From NCBI GenBank assembly GCA_963576735.1, contig OY755198.1:186001-250000 (forward strand): a stretch of 64,000 nucleotides of DNA. The letters are read 5' to 3'. A program made the position numbers and the translations under genes. Of the stretch, positions 32,101 through 45,645 are shown in pieces; the stretch's first letter is position 1, and each line of letters opens with the position of its first letter. Below the pieces are notes generated by a model that was not told the DNA's origin, did not search any database, and saw nothing but the letters and a program-made list of their open reading frames with translations. This DNA comes from Bedellia somnulentella (taxonomy: Eukaryota; Arthropoda; Insecta; Lepidoptera; Bedelliidae).

Positions 32101-34157
32101 GAAACTGCATACATAGGGAACAATGTATCATCTTACACAGGTAGATGGTAAAACGTATACGAACACGCACGCGGGACAGGTGCTGCAGTATTTTGTTTCA
32201 AACAGTCATAGTTTTGCTTTAAAACCTTCAAAAAGAGCTAACTATAGTGTATTCATCGAAACAAGTTAATATAGCGCCGTCTCATCCGTGAATCTGTATA
32301 CACATGAAAAATACAGCTACTCATGCACAAGGCTCGTTCGGTACTGCTTAGTGGTACGCCCGAGTGACAATATAAACGAGTGGCGAGCGGCACTTGTTTT
32401 GTTATCATCAACCGATGACGGGCCATCCGCTTGCTCCCTTGTAACCTGTTCAGGTCGCCACACAGGTGGGCGGCAAGACGTACACGTGCATGCACGCCGG
32501 ACAAGTGCTCCAGATCCGCGTGCTGGCGGGCGGCTGGCTGCACCGCGGCGGCGTGCGCTGCGCCCCGTGCCCCGCAGTGTGCGGCGCCCAGTTTAGCGTG
32601 AGTTTGTACTATACTATACTATACGCAACATTACATACTAGCGTACTAGCGTACACCTCAATATAGTGTGCTATCATCAAGCAATATATATATTTTAATT
32701 ACACAAATTCACTATTTTTCACTTCGTTTTATTCGAATTGTGCAAGTTTTCTTTAATACCTATTTTTAAAAAATAATGTTAAATAATTTTCTTTTGTTTG
32801 CTTTTCTCAATATCTCTTTTTTTTCTATTTTTAATTAGTCAAATTCACAATTTCTCGCTTCGAATAATGCAAGTTTTTTAAATATATTTTTGTATAAAAA
32901 TTTTCTTTTTTTTCTTAATATCGGTTTTTTTTTTAATTTTCAGTTAGACATATTCACTATTTTTAACTTCAAATAATGCAAGTTTTTTTTTAAAATATAT
33001 TTTTTTTGTGTTTTCCAATATCTGTTCTTTTTCTATTTTAAATACTCAAATTCGCAATTTTTCACTTTCAATAATGCAAGTTTTTTTTCTTACTTTTAAG
33101 AAAAAAAAAGACAGCTATTTTTTTTTTGTTTTTTTTCAATGCTTATTATATTTAATTTTTCAATACACATATTCACAATCTTTCTCTTCGATTTATGCAA
33201 GTTTTTTAAATTTTTTTTTGTTATTTAAATATTTTCTTTTGTTTATTTTTCCCAACATCTGGTTTTATTTGTTTCTATTTTTAATTACAATAATTCACAA
33301 TTTTTCACTTGGGATCATGCAAAATTTTTATTACTGTTTTTTTTTTTAAAAAAATTATAATTATTTAACTTTTTTTGTTTTTCTCAATATCTGGTTTTTT
33401 CTCTATTTTTAATCACACAAATTCACAAATTTTTCACTTCGAATTATGCAATTTTTTTTTATTCTTTTGCTTTTAAAAAAAAATTGTTTAGAGGAGAACA
33501 ACTCATTATATAATAGAATAAGTTAAAATTCCAAATTTGCTACACATTACAAAGTTCCAATATGTGTATAATATGCTATTAATTGTTCTTGTGGCCTCAT
33601 ATTGTATAGCGACTAATGTCTTCCACCAAAAAAATGTTAGTAAATATAGTTTAAAAAAACTGAAAAACACGCCTTCGAAGCACATGTAACTAAAAAGTAA
33701 AAAATACGTGCTTCAAAAGCGCGTTTTACAGTTGTTTGTTTTTAAACTATATTTATTTTTAACTCTTTAGTACTGACCATTTGAAATTATTTAATCCTAG
33801 CGACCCTTATCAGGATAATGGGATGAACTTATGAAATTATCATATTGTCCCTGATTCTCGACAAGTGCACAAATTTTGAATTAAATCAGTCCGTTTAAAG
33901 TGTGTCAGAATCGAGTCTATAGGAGTCGGTTCGATACATACATACAGGTGAAGCTAATAGAGCGTGTTAGTAAAAATTCGTTTCATTTTCAGGCGCGAAA
34001 CGAATACTGCAAAGGCGGCGAGGAAGCGCCCCCGCCAAACTTGTATCCGAACGACGTGTTGACGTGCGGCGGCGCTAGCGTCGCCTCGTCCGCCATCTTG
34101 ACGGCCGCTGTCACGGTGACAGCTGTCAGACTGGCAGCTGTCGCCGCGACGTTATAG
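29101..34157 (+). CDS. Lmln: Leishmanolysin-like peptidase C-terminal cassette 3 (exons A-E)
   Basis: Exons: A 29101-29260, B 30638-30732, C 31386-31457, D 32466-32597, E 33993-34157 (TAG). All splice sites are GT/AG and phases match cassette 2, so one continuous frame results. Exon A carries Asp at residue 12; exon B ends CGG CAG, a synonymous change. It lacks the BEL element and has a single exon D end, so it represents the unexpanded form of cassette 2. The 256-bp Helitron at 29742 and the GC-rich block before D' are shared only with cassette 2. No catalytic exon or clear promoter precedes it. Confidence 0.85.
29742..29997 (+). mobile_element. Non-autonomous Helitron, cassette 3 copy
   Basis: Same insertion as 6884-7139, carried along by tandem duplication; TC...CTAG between A and T. 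Confidence 0.8.
32141..32200 (+). pseudogene. Decayed duplicate of exon D (D'3)
   Basis: As in cassette 2, with AAC replacing the cysteine codon. It is followed at about 32297 by the empty BEL target site. Confidence 0.7.
32695..33485 (+). repeat. T-rich tandem repeat, intron D-E of cassette 3
   Basis: Close to the cassette 1 block in length and unit order, unlike the shortened cassette 2 block. Confidence 0.75.
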
Positions 34158-37100
34158 AACTGCGGTTTGTAATGTGCTCGTGTGTTTGGAAGACAGAACA
34201 AACATTGGGAAATAATAAAAATAGATTTGATCCAAAAAGAGTTTGTGACCATATAGATGGATGGATGATAGACGCAGTGAATTACACTCTAAGACCAACA
34301 CAAAAGAAAACCTTATTATTATGTCAAATTACCTTCAAAATTAGTTTGGAGCTAAATTGATCTGTGTATAATATGTCCGTATGTATTTATATTTTTAAAT
34401 GCTTAACTGTGTTGTGAGAGGGCGTAAATACTATTACACAGTAACTTTCCACCGATAATTTGTATTCAAATAAAAATAATAACATTTTCACTCACACATA
34501 AACATTTAAACTTCAAAATTTCATCATATCTTTTCTCCCAAATTCTGTAGGCCTAGTACGAGCGCTATTTTATGGTCACGATATCGGTTAGAATGAGATG
34601 ATAGTATAAGATACTATGTAAGTGCGAAAGAGATGACTGTTTTATAACACGCGATATCTAGTTAAACGGGTGCTCGTTCTAGCTTTTCTGCTGTGAAATT
34701 TCCTACTTGTATGTTTTTGATGCTCATACAAAGAACATTATAAGGTGTTTAAGATTCGTCCTATAAGTACAATGTATTAAAGCTATATGTTGTGAAAATA
34801 AAGTCTAACAGAAGTTTCAATGATAAAAAGTGTTTTGCACCAAAAAATGGTAGCACTTTGTAAAATAAATAGAAAAATTTATAAGCTTTAAAAGTCCTAT
34901 TTTATTTTAGGTTTCAAATATTTAATTTGTATATACTATTTATTATATTTGGATACTCTCATAATATTATTAAGTACCGTCCTAAGTATTTTTTTATTTC
35001 GCATAAAAAAGACATGAAATTGTAATTTAGTGTTAAGGCTCATTTATTCTCAAGTCATTATATTATGTTGTATAGTTGAAATTAGCTTTTAAGTCATAAA
35101 TTGTAAGTTGTATTTTAAGAAGACCAAAATTGTCGCTGATTCTTTTAGCCAATGTAGACTCAAAGTTGTATAAAAACCATTCCATGATTTTAAATACTAT
35201 ACTTTCTTTAAAAATCAATCTACCACATTATTCATCAGCCTTCCAAAATGATGGACTAAGGTTGCTCTCTTATGTCCATTCTAATGAACAAAGTGTAATA
35301 GAATAACAAAATATCGTGCATTGGTGGTGCTCTAACATTAACAATATGATAAAATGCGTATGGTGTATTAATAAATATATATTTGGTTATTATTTCTTAC
35401 CGCAGCTTATTAATGTACATTCCGAATTTATCTTTGTGCTATGTCTGTAGAAGTTCATTTAATTATTTATTAATTGATTGTACACATAAAACTTTCTTAT
35501 TCGACCAAAGTTTAATAGTTTGTTCCTACAACGTGTAGACGCAAAATAGTTGCAATTGCAACCATAATTTAAACCTTATCTACCTTCAAATAGTGGTCAA
35601 ATGCAATCAATTTTAATTTTGTCTACTGTTGAAAGGATTTAATCACCAGTAAAAGTCGACCGCCCTTAAAATACAGTTTTCACCATATCAAAATGAAAGA
35701 CTTTTCTATCAAATGTCTTGTATTTCCTTGTCTACAGTACTATTTGAAATATTTGTACCGTGATTTGTATCAAAATAAAATAAATGTATATTTCTAATGT
35801 GTTGTTTATTATTTCAACTTTGTACATAGCTGTGTAATGTCGACTTAGAATAGCACTACCCCATTTCTTCCGATGGGTGTACGTAAGAGGCGACTAACGG
35901 TGTTGGGGCTTTTAAGGGATTTTTGGGCGATGCGGCTGGACACCCATCACCAACAACCTTTATTCTACCATCTTTTCACCCACTTACATTTCCAAAAGTG
36001 GCTGAGGAATTTCTGATTCCTTAGCTCTGGCTACCCCTTCTAGGTATTGAAAGCCGTGACTATATGTGTGTATGTATGTATGTAAATTAGGTAACAAATT
36101 ATATATTTCATTTAGAAGCCTTATATTTATTGCATATATACAGCCATTTCACCTAACTGGTGCGTATGTATTCCAGTACTTTAACTCATTATTTCGATTA
36201 GTGAATAGAATAAAACTAAAGAATAGAAGAGAATAAACATTTATTTGCCAGATTAAGAGAGAGTAAATAAAGATAGATAAAGAAATAAAGAAGATAGTAG
36301 AAATAAAGTAACGTGCTATTATCGCAACGTCCAAAATTCACACTTGAATAAAAGTCGGCACAAATTATAAACAGGAGAAAGCATTTTTTTCAAGCATTCA
36401 GTAAATACTACAAATTAAACATAAGTAAAAACAAAAACTAAGTTGTTTTCATTTAAAAAGAATATTTGATTGAGATGGAAGTTTATGCAGAAAAGAAAAC
36501 AATTACAATTTAAAAACAAAACATCAAGTCATATCTAGGTATGCATAGTCACAGATTCATAAATACAGGGTGTCCAGTAAACCGTACGACATACTGCTAA
36601 AAATAACTCAATAATTTCATATAAAGAAATGTATGACGATTTTTTTTACATGTGCTCAATAACACGTCTGTTCAATTGTGATTCCAAAACAATAAAAACC
36701 TTTGTGGCAATCATCACTAAAAATAAAAAAAAATACACCTTTAAAATACCCTTAGTGTATTTTGTGTATCCGATGCTCAAAACAATCAATTACAAAAAGA
36801 GGAAGTCAGAGTTTTAGAATTGAAATTTTTTCAGTCATTTTTCAGGAAGTAGATTGCGGAAAAGATAGTAATACTAATATTTCGAAGTGATGTATCTTAA
36901 CTCCTCAGAAGGTCACTGTCAAATAGTTTAAATTAGCATTTTTGCTAAAATAATTCATCGATCTCGGCGGTTACAATACAGCAGGCAAAACAAGTCATTA
37001 TAACGATCATAAATGTAGTTTTAAGTGTCGGAACGGAGGCGCCCGGGCGCCTCTCAATTGTTGAAGGGTTAAGTTATTGTTATCCCACCTTATAAAATTT

Positions 37101-37195
37101 AAGTTAAAAGATATGTAAAAAAAGTTGTTAGAAGTATTGTTATATTTAATTGCTACATTATTCTTTTTATTGTATTAATAAAGTTATATCCTCAG
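34158..37195 (+). other. 3' UTR of cassette 3 and shortened spacer to cassette 4
   Basis: 3' UTR-like sequence to about 35800, then the reverse SINE-like repeat (35840-36080). At about 36272 the RTE fragment, the forward SINE and the start of the inserted block are missing. A filler of AGATAAAGAAATAAAGAAGA joins GTAAATAAAGAT directly to GTAGAAATAAAG. No gene seen. Confidence 0.6.
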
Positions 37196-40100
37196 CACGT
37201 AGACTGGCTCCCCGGCGTTCCCTCCCAGGACCTCGCTCACTACGGCGGCGCGGTCTCGCTCGCGGACTACTGTCCGTACCTGCAGCAGTTCACGTGGCGG
37301 CTGCGCGGCACGCTGGTGCGCGGCTCGCAGTGCACTGTCACCGACAACACGCCCAGTATGGATATGTATATTATATACCTACATATTACATACATACATA
37401 TTATTGTTCCCATTTGTTCCTCACTATAAAGGTTGTCTGGAAGAAATCGCGATAAGGCAGTAAGTCCGCCTTTGCGTACATTGACTGTTTGTACCTATTT
37501 TGTAAAATACTGTTTGTGTGTTGTGTTTTTGTATGCAATAAAGTGTTTAAATAAATAAATGAAACATTTTACATACACATACTCAGATATATCATGTGGC
37601 CTAGTGGATAGGTGACTAGCTTCTCGGTTGCGGGTTCGATCCCCGGTGAAGATAACATTTACGTGATGTGCATAAATGATTGTTAGTTAGTCTTGGATGT
37701 TATCTATACGAATATTAAATATATCGTTGAGTTAGTATCCCATAACACAAGTTCTACTTAGTTTGGGGCTAATTTGATCTGTGTATAATATGTCCGTTTA
37801 TATGTGATAAAGTGGCGATCGATATTCTAACTTCCCCAATGTATATTATATAGTACATACATACATATACTAAGACATTTCTCTTATTTCGGAACACAAT
37901 AATATATTGTATTAAATATAATATAAAACTATAAAAAAATATTATGGACATATTAATATATAAAAAACTTACCAACATATATTTACTTGAGAGCATAGTT
38001 TTGACAAATTTATTTTGTCATAATTAAATTTGCATTGATAGTTGATTATTTAATTTAGAAATGTAAATAATGGGCTAGAGTTTAAGTAGTTAAGTAAGTG
38101 GATTATTGTGTAAATCTAAGTAATAATTAGATTAGCCAGACCTTTGGAATTAGATTTTCAGCCACTTTCGGAAGTTAATAAGATGTCAAAAGCAAGGTGG
38201 AAAATAAATAAAAATATATATACACAGCATTTATTTCTGTGTTTGTAGATTGTAATTATGTACTTAAAGCTATAAATTCCTTTACCTAAATAACTATTGT
38301 ATTTGATATTACAGAGGAGGATGTAAATTTCGCACTAGAACAGTACGGCAACCATTCCAAGTGTTTCGATCACAGCGACAAAGTGTGGGAGCAAACCTCG
38401 TGTCGACAGGTTGGTATCAAACGTTGTACCTGTTCAGTTTGAATTGTACTACACATACATACATTATACGTGTATAAACAGATAACTTGCGAACATATCA
38501 TTTCAAAAACATTTGATTGTAGCCCAAACACAGACATAAAGGTAGATAATTATTTACTTGTATTATTACCAATACATACATACATATTCTCAAGGCTATA
38601 AATCCCTAGTAGGGTTAGGCAGAGCTAAAGAATTTGAAATTCCATAGCCACTTTTGGAAAGTTTAGTTGGGAAAAGATGGTCTCCAACCGCATCGCCCAA
38701 AATTCCGTTAATAGCCCCAATACCGTAAGTCGCCTCTTACGTACACCCATCGGAAGAAATGGGGTAGTACTATTCAAAGTACTATTCAATGTACAACATG
38801 CATAAGTGTAAAAAGTACATACATATAAATACACTCACTCTTTGAATTGTGTAAATTCCTTATGTACACATTTTATGTGAATAATATTTTAGTGCGATTG
38901 AAACACTCGACAGTTATGACGTTTTTCATACATACTACATCAAGGTGTGTGACATACATGTTGGTCCTTCGAGTCGGAACAGTTGAATGGGTGTGGGTGA
39001 TGGATATAAATATAGAATACAGTAATATTCATTGTTTTATACTTTGTACATAAATATACTGTCTATATTAATATTAATATAACATGATATTACCAGGTTC
39101 GCGAATGGCAGCACTGGGGCTCCGGCTGCTACAAATATAAATGTGAAAACGGTCGCCTGCATATCATTGTGAGTATACTGTCGGCTTGGAATAGCACGAC
39201 TCTGATTTAATTTTAATACATTTAATTGTTTTTATTTTACATATATATGTGTTGCTGAGTTTCTTACGGGTTCTTCTCGCAACAATACACTTTCCGAATC
39301 CGAAGTAGAGTCAGTAGAGTAAGATTCATCAGCCACTTTTGGAAGTAAGTGGGGAAGAGATCGTAAAATAAAGGTTGTTGGTGATGGGTCTCCAAACGCA
39401 TCGACCAAATATCACTTTAACAGCCACAATACCCTCGCTTCTTAAGGACATCCACGGAAAGAAGTGGGGGTAGTGCAGTGATCTAAGTCAACACTGCAAA
39501 AAGCAAAGACCTAAATAGATTGTTGAAAAAGCCTCGCAATATTATTCCACGCTCAAATGTTGATTTCATATGAAATTGTCATTGTTTATATAGACTAACA
39601 AAAACATTTCGATACCGCGATGTAGAAAGGTAAAGCAACGCCATCTATTGGCAACATCGAGTAATAGAAACTACATACATAACATAGGCAACAATGTATC
39701 ATCTTACACAGGTAGATGGTAAAACGTTTACGTGCACGCACGCGGGACAGGTGATGCAGTATTTTGTTAAAAACAGTCATAGTTTTGCATTGAAACCTTC
39801 AAAAAACTCGTGAATCTGTATACAAATGAAAAAGACAGATACTATCGTCATTAACTGTCAGTGGGCGTGACCGATCGCTTAGAAATGTAAAGATGGTAGA
39901 CGTACGAGTGACTATATAGACTGGTGGGCCGCCCTTGTTTTGTTATCATCAACCGATGACGGGCTATCCGCTTGCTCCCTTGTAACCTGTTCAGGTTGCC
40001 ACACAGGTGGGCGGCAAGACGTACACGTGCATGCACGCCGGACAAGTGCTGCAGATCCGCGTGCTGGCGGGCGGCTGGCTGCACCGCGGCGGCGTGCGCT

Positions 40101-41669
40101 GCGCGTCGTGCCCCGCAGTGTGCGGCGCCCAGTTTAGCGTGAGTTTGTACTATACTATACTATACGCAACATTACATACTAGCGTACTAGCGTACACCTC
40201 AATATAGTGTGCTATCATCAAGCAATATATATATTTTAATTACACAAATTCACTATTTTTCACTTCGTTTTATTCGAATTATGCAAGGTTTCTTTAATAC
40301 CTATTTTTAAAAAATAATGTTAAATAATTTTCTTTTGTTTGCTTTTCTCAATATCTCTTTTTTTTCTATTTTTAATTAGTCAAATTCACAATTTCTCGCT
40401 TCGAATAATGCAAGTTTTTTAAATATTTTTTTGTATAAAAATTTTCTTTTTTTTCTTAATATCGGTTTTTTTTTTAATTTTCAGTTAGACATATTCACTA
40501 TTTTTCACTTCAAATAATGCAAGTTTTTTTTTAAAATGTATTTTTTTTGTGTTTTCCAATATCTGTTCTTTTTCTATTTTAAATACTCAAATTCGCAATT
40601 TTTCACTTTCAATAATGCAAGTTTTTTTTCTTACTTTTAAGAAAAAAAAAGACAGTTATTTTTTTTTGTTTTTTTTCAATGCTTATTATATTTAATTTTT
40701 CAATACACATATTCACAATCTTTCTCTTCGATTTATGCAAGTTTTTTAAATTTTTTTTTGTTATTTAAATATTTTCTTTTGTTTATTTTTCCCAACATCT
40801 GGTTTTATTTGTTTCTATTTTTAATTACAATAATTCACAATTTTTCACTTGGGATCATGCAAAATTTTTATTACTGTTTTTTTTTTTAAAAAAATTATAA
40901 TTATTTAACTTTTTTTGTTTTTCTCAATATCTGGTTTTTTCTCTATTTTTAATCACACAAATTCACAAAATTTTCACTTCGAATTATGCAATTTTTTTTT
41001 ATTCTTTTTTTTTTAAAAAAAAATTGTTTAGAGGAGAACAACTCATTATATAATAGAATAAGTTAAAATTCCAAATTTGCTACACATTACAAAGTTCCAA
41101 TATGTGTATAATATGCTATTAATTGTTCTTGTGGCCTCATATTGTATAGCGACTAATGTCTTCCACCAAAAAAATGTTAGTAAATATAGTTTAAAAAAAC
41201 TGAAAAAAGTAAAAAATACGTGCTTCAAAAGCGCGTTTTACAGTTGTTTGTTTTTAAACTATATTTATTTTTAACTCTTTAGTACTGACCATTTGAAATT
41301 ATTTAATCCTAGCGACCCTTATCAGGATAATGGGATGAACTTATGAAATTATCATATTGTCCCTGATTCTCGACAAGTGCACAAATTTTGAATTAAATCA
41401 GTCCGTTTAAAGTGTGTCAGAATCGAGTCTATAGGAGTCGGTTCGATACATACATACAGGTGAAGCTAATAGAGCGTGTTAGTAAAAATTCGTTTCGTTT
41501 TCAGGCGCGAAACGAATACTGCAAAGGCGGCGAGGAAGCGCCCCCGCCAAACTTGTATCCGAACGACGTGTTGACGTGCGGCGGCGCTAGCGTCGCCTCG
41601 TCCGCCATCTTGACGGCCGCTGTCACGGTGACAGCTGTCAGACTGGCAGCTGTCGCCGCGACGTTGTAG
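37196..41669 (+). CDS. Lmln: Leishmanolysin-like peptidase C-terminal cassette 4 (exons A-E)
   Basis: Exons: A 37196-37355, B 38315-38409, C 39097-39168, D 40007-40138, E 41505-41669. The exon A donor is GTATGG instead of GTATGT; exon B has a TTACAG acceptor. Exon D reads CASCP where cassettes 1-3 read CAPCP, and uses CTG CAG where they use CTC CAG. The final Leu codon is TTG before TAG. Frame and phases are intact. Intron A-B lacks the Helitron. Confidence 0.85.
39712..39771 (+). pseudogene. Decayed duplicate of exon D (D'4)
   Basis: Retains the cysteine codon (ACG TGC ACG), as in cassette 1, in contrast to cassettes 2 and 3. The same relic is at 48162-48221 and 56612-56671. Confidence 0.7.
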
Positions 41670-44600
41670 AACTGCGGTTTGTAATGTGCTCGTGTGTTTG
41701 GAAGACAGAACAAACATTGGGAAATAATAAAAATAGATTTGATCCAAAAAGAGTTTGTGACCATAGATGATGATAGATGGATGGATGATAGACGCAGTGA
41801 ATTACACTCTAAGACCAACACAAAAGAAAACCTTATTATTATGTCAAATTACCTTCAAAATTAGTTTGGAGCTAAATTGATCTGTGTATAATATGTCCGT
41901 ATGTATTTATATTTTTAAATGCTTAACTGTGTTGTGAGAGGGCGTAAATACTATTACACAGTAACTTTCCACCGATAATTTGTATTCAAATAAAAATAAT
42001 AACATTTTCACTCACACATAAACATTTAAACTTCAAAATTTCATCATATCTTTTCTCCCAAATTCTGTAGGCCTAGTACGAGCGCTATTTTATGGTCACG
42101 ATATCGGTTAGAATGAGATGATAGTATAAGATACTATGTAAGTGCGAAAGAGATGACTGTTTTATAACACGCGATATCTAGTTAAACGGGTGCTCGTTCT
42201 AGCTTTTCTGCTGTGAAATTTCCTACTTGTATGTTTTTGATGCTCATACAAAGAACATTATAAGGTGTTTAACATTCGTCCTATAAGTACAATGTATTAA
42301 AGCTATATGTTGTGAAAATAAAGTCTAACAGAAGTTTCAATGATAAAAAGTGTTTTGCAGCAAAAAATGGTAGCACTTTGTAAAATAAATAGAAAAATTT
42401 ATAAGCTTTAAAAGTCCTATTTTATTTTAGGTTTCAAATATTTAATTTGTATATACTATTTATTATATTTGGATACTCTCATAATATTATTAAGTACCGT
42501 CCTAAGTATTTTTTTATTTCGCATAAAAAAGACATGAAATTGTAATTTAGTGTTAAGGCTCATTTATTCTCAAGTCATTATATTATGTTGTATAGTTGAA
42601 ATTAGCTTTTAAGTCATAAATTGTAAGTTGTATTTTAAGAAGACCAAAATTGTCGCTGATTCTTTTAGCCAATGTAGACTCAAAGTTGTATAAAAACCAT
42701 TCCATGATTTTAAATACTATACTTTCTTTAAAAATCAATCTACCACATTATTCATCAGCCTTCCAAAATGATGGACTAAGGTTGCTCTCTTATGTCCATT
42801 CTAATGAACAAAGTGTAATAGAATAACAAAATATCGTGCATTGGTGGTGCTCTAACATTAACAATATGATAAAATGCGTATGGTGTATTAATAAATATAT
42901 ATTTGGTTATTATTTCTTACCGCAGCTTATTAATGTACATTCCGAATTTATCTTTGTGCTATGTCTGTAGAAGTTCATTTAATTATTTATTAATTGATTG
43001 TACACATAAAACTTTCTTATTCGACCAAAGTTTAATAGTTTGTTCCTACAACGTGTAGAGGCAAAATAGTTGCAATTGCAACCATGATTTAAACCTTATC
43101 TACCTTCAAATAGTGGTCAAATGCAATCAATTTTAATTTTGTCTACTGTTGAAAGGATTTAATCACCAATAAAAGTCGACCGCCCTTAAAATACAGTTTT
43201 CACCATATCAAAATGAAAGACTTTTCTATCAAATGTCTTGTATTTCCTTGTCTACAGTACTATTTGAAATATTTGTACCGTGATTTGTATCAAAATAAAA
43301 TAAATGTATATTTCTAATGTGTTGTTTATTATTTCAACTTTGTACATAGCTGTGTAATGTCGACTTAGAATAGCACTACCCCATTTCTTCCGATGGATGT
43401 ACGTAAGAGGCGACTAACGGTGTTGGGGCTTTTAAGGGATTTTTGGGCGATGCGGCTGGACACCCATCACCAACAACCTTTATTCTACCATCTTTTCACC
43501 CACTTACATTTCCAAAAGTGGCTGAGTAATTTCTGATTCCTTAGCTCTGGCTACCCCTTCTAGGTATTGAAAGCCGTGACTATATGTGTGTATGTATGTA
43601 TGTAAATTAGGTAACAAATTATATATTTCATTTAGAAGCCTTATATTTATTGCATATATACAGCCATTTCACCTAACTGGTGCGTATGTATTCCAGTACT
43701 TTAACTCATTATTTCGATTAGTGAATAGAATAAAACTAAAGAATAGAAGAGAATAAACATTTATTTGCCAGATTAAGAGAGAGTAAATAAAGATATCAAC
43801 AATTATAAAATTGTCCTTGCATATTGTATTTCTCATTTCGGACCCCCGCCTTTATGAGATCGATTCCTATCTGTTCTAGCAACGTTTCACGAAGCCGTCT
43901 TCTTCTAACATTACCATCCACATTGCCTTTATATATCCGTTTCGCTACTTTATTTTCTTCCATCCTAATGTGCCCGAACCATCTTAACGTTCCTTTTTCT
44001 ATCTTGCATACTACGGCATCTTCATCTTTCGAAAGATTTAACATACATACATATGCTCACGACTATAAATCCTTAGAACGTGCAGGCAGAGTTAAGGAAT
44101 CAGAAACTCATCAGCCACTTTTGGAAGTTAAGTGGGGAAGAGATCGTAAAATAAAGGTTGTTGGTGATGGGTCTCCAACTGCATCGACCAAAAATCACTT
44201 TAAAAGCCGCATGACCCTCGCTTCTTAAGTACAACCACGGAAAGAAGTGGGGCAGTCAACACTTCACATCAGGGGCTGGAATCTTCCCTACATCCTCACT
44301 TTGTGGTTTTTAAGGGCGTCCCCCGAAAAAATGAAAACCTTGAAACGGCATTTGGGCTTCCCCCCTGCCGTTTCCTCACCTTTAATCAAACTCGTAAAAT
44401 AAGCCATCTAGTGGCAACTCACTAGTAACTTTAATAACCATAAATTAAGCGCCATCTACGGAAATAGTCTCGTACTACGTTGTAGGATCGCGATCGGCGT
44501 ATTGTAAAATTATATTTAATAGATATTATAAAAAAATATGTCTCGCTTGGATGAATATAATATAATTATTGTTTATTAAATAACTAAAACAAAAACTTTA

Positions 44601-45645
44601 ACTTCACAAAACTATTTTTATGATACCTTCGGAATATAGGAGGGGAATATGTCAAGAAGAAAGCTCGTGATAGTGGGTTTCATGTGACACCGAGTAAAAG
44701 GGGGTTATGTTATTCTTAGCCGACACAACAAAGTGTTCGTGGATGGCAGTAGAAATAACGTAACGTGCTATTATCGCAACGTCCAAAATTCACACTTGAA
44801 TAAAAGTCGGCACAAATTATAAACAGGAGAAAGCATTTTTTTCAAGCATTTAGTAAATACTACAAATTAAACATAAGTAAAAACAAAAACTAAGTTGTTT
44901 TCATTTAAAAAAAGTATTTGATTGAGATGGAAGTTTATGCAGAAAAGAAAACAATTACAATTTAAAAACAAAACATCAAGTCATATCTAGGTATGCATAG
45001 TCACAGATTCATAAATACAGGGTGTCCAGTAAACCGTACGACATACTGCTAAAAATAACTCAATAATTTCATATAAAGAAATGTATGACGATTTTTTTTT
45101 ACATGTGCTCAATAACACGTCTGTTCAATTGTGATTCCAAAACAGTAAAAACCTTTGTGGCAATCATCACTAAAAATAAAAAAAATACCTTTAAAATACC
45201 CTTAGTGTATTTTGTGTATCCGATGCTCAAAACAATCAATTACAAAAAGAGGAAGTCAGAGTTTTAGAATTGAAATTTTTTCAGTCATTTTTCAGGAAGT
45301 AGATTGCGGAAAAGATAGTAATACTAATATTTCGAAGTGATGTATCTTAACTCCTCAGAAGGTCACTGTCAAATAGTTTAAATTAGCATTTTTGCTAAAA
45401 TAATTCATCGATCTCGGCGGTTACAATACAGCAGGCAAAACAAGTCATTATAACGATCATAAATGTAGTTTTAAGTGTCGGAACGGAGGCGCCCGGGCGC
45501 CTCTCAATTGTTGAAGGGTTAAGTTATTGTTATCCCACCTTATAAAATTTAAGTTAAAAGATATGTAAAAAAAGTTGTTAGAAGTATTGTTATATTTAAT
45601 TGCTACATTATTCTTTTTATTGTATTAATAAAGTTATATCCTCAG
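41670..45645 (+). other. 3' UTR of cassette 4 and spacer to cassette 5
   Basis: 3' UTR-like to about 43325, reverse SINE-like repeat 43365-43605, RTE fragment (minus) 43770-44044, forward SINE-like 44045-44255, inserted block from 44310 to about 45190, then the pre-exon-A intron with the palindrome at 45486. No additional gene seen. Confidence 0.6.
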
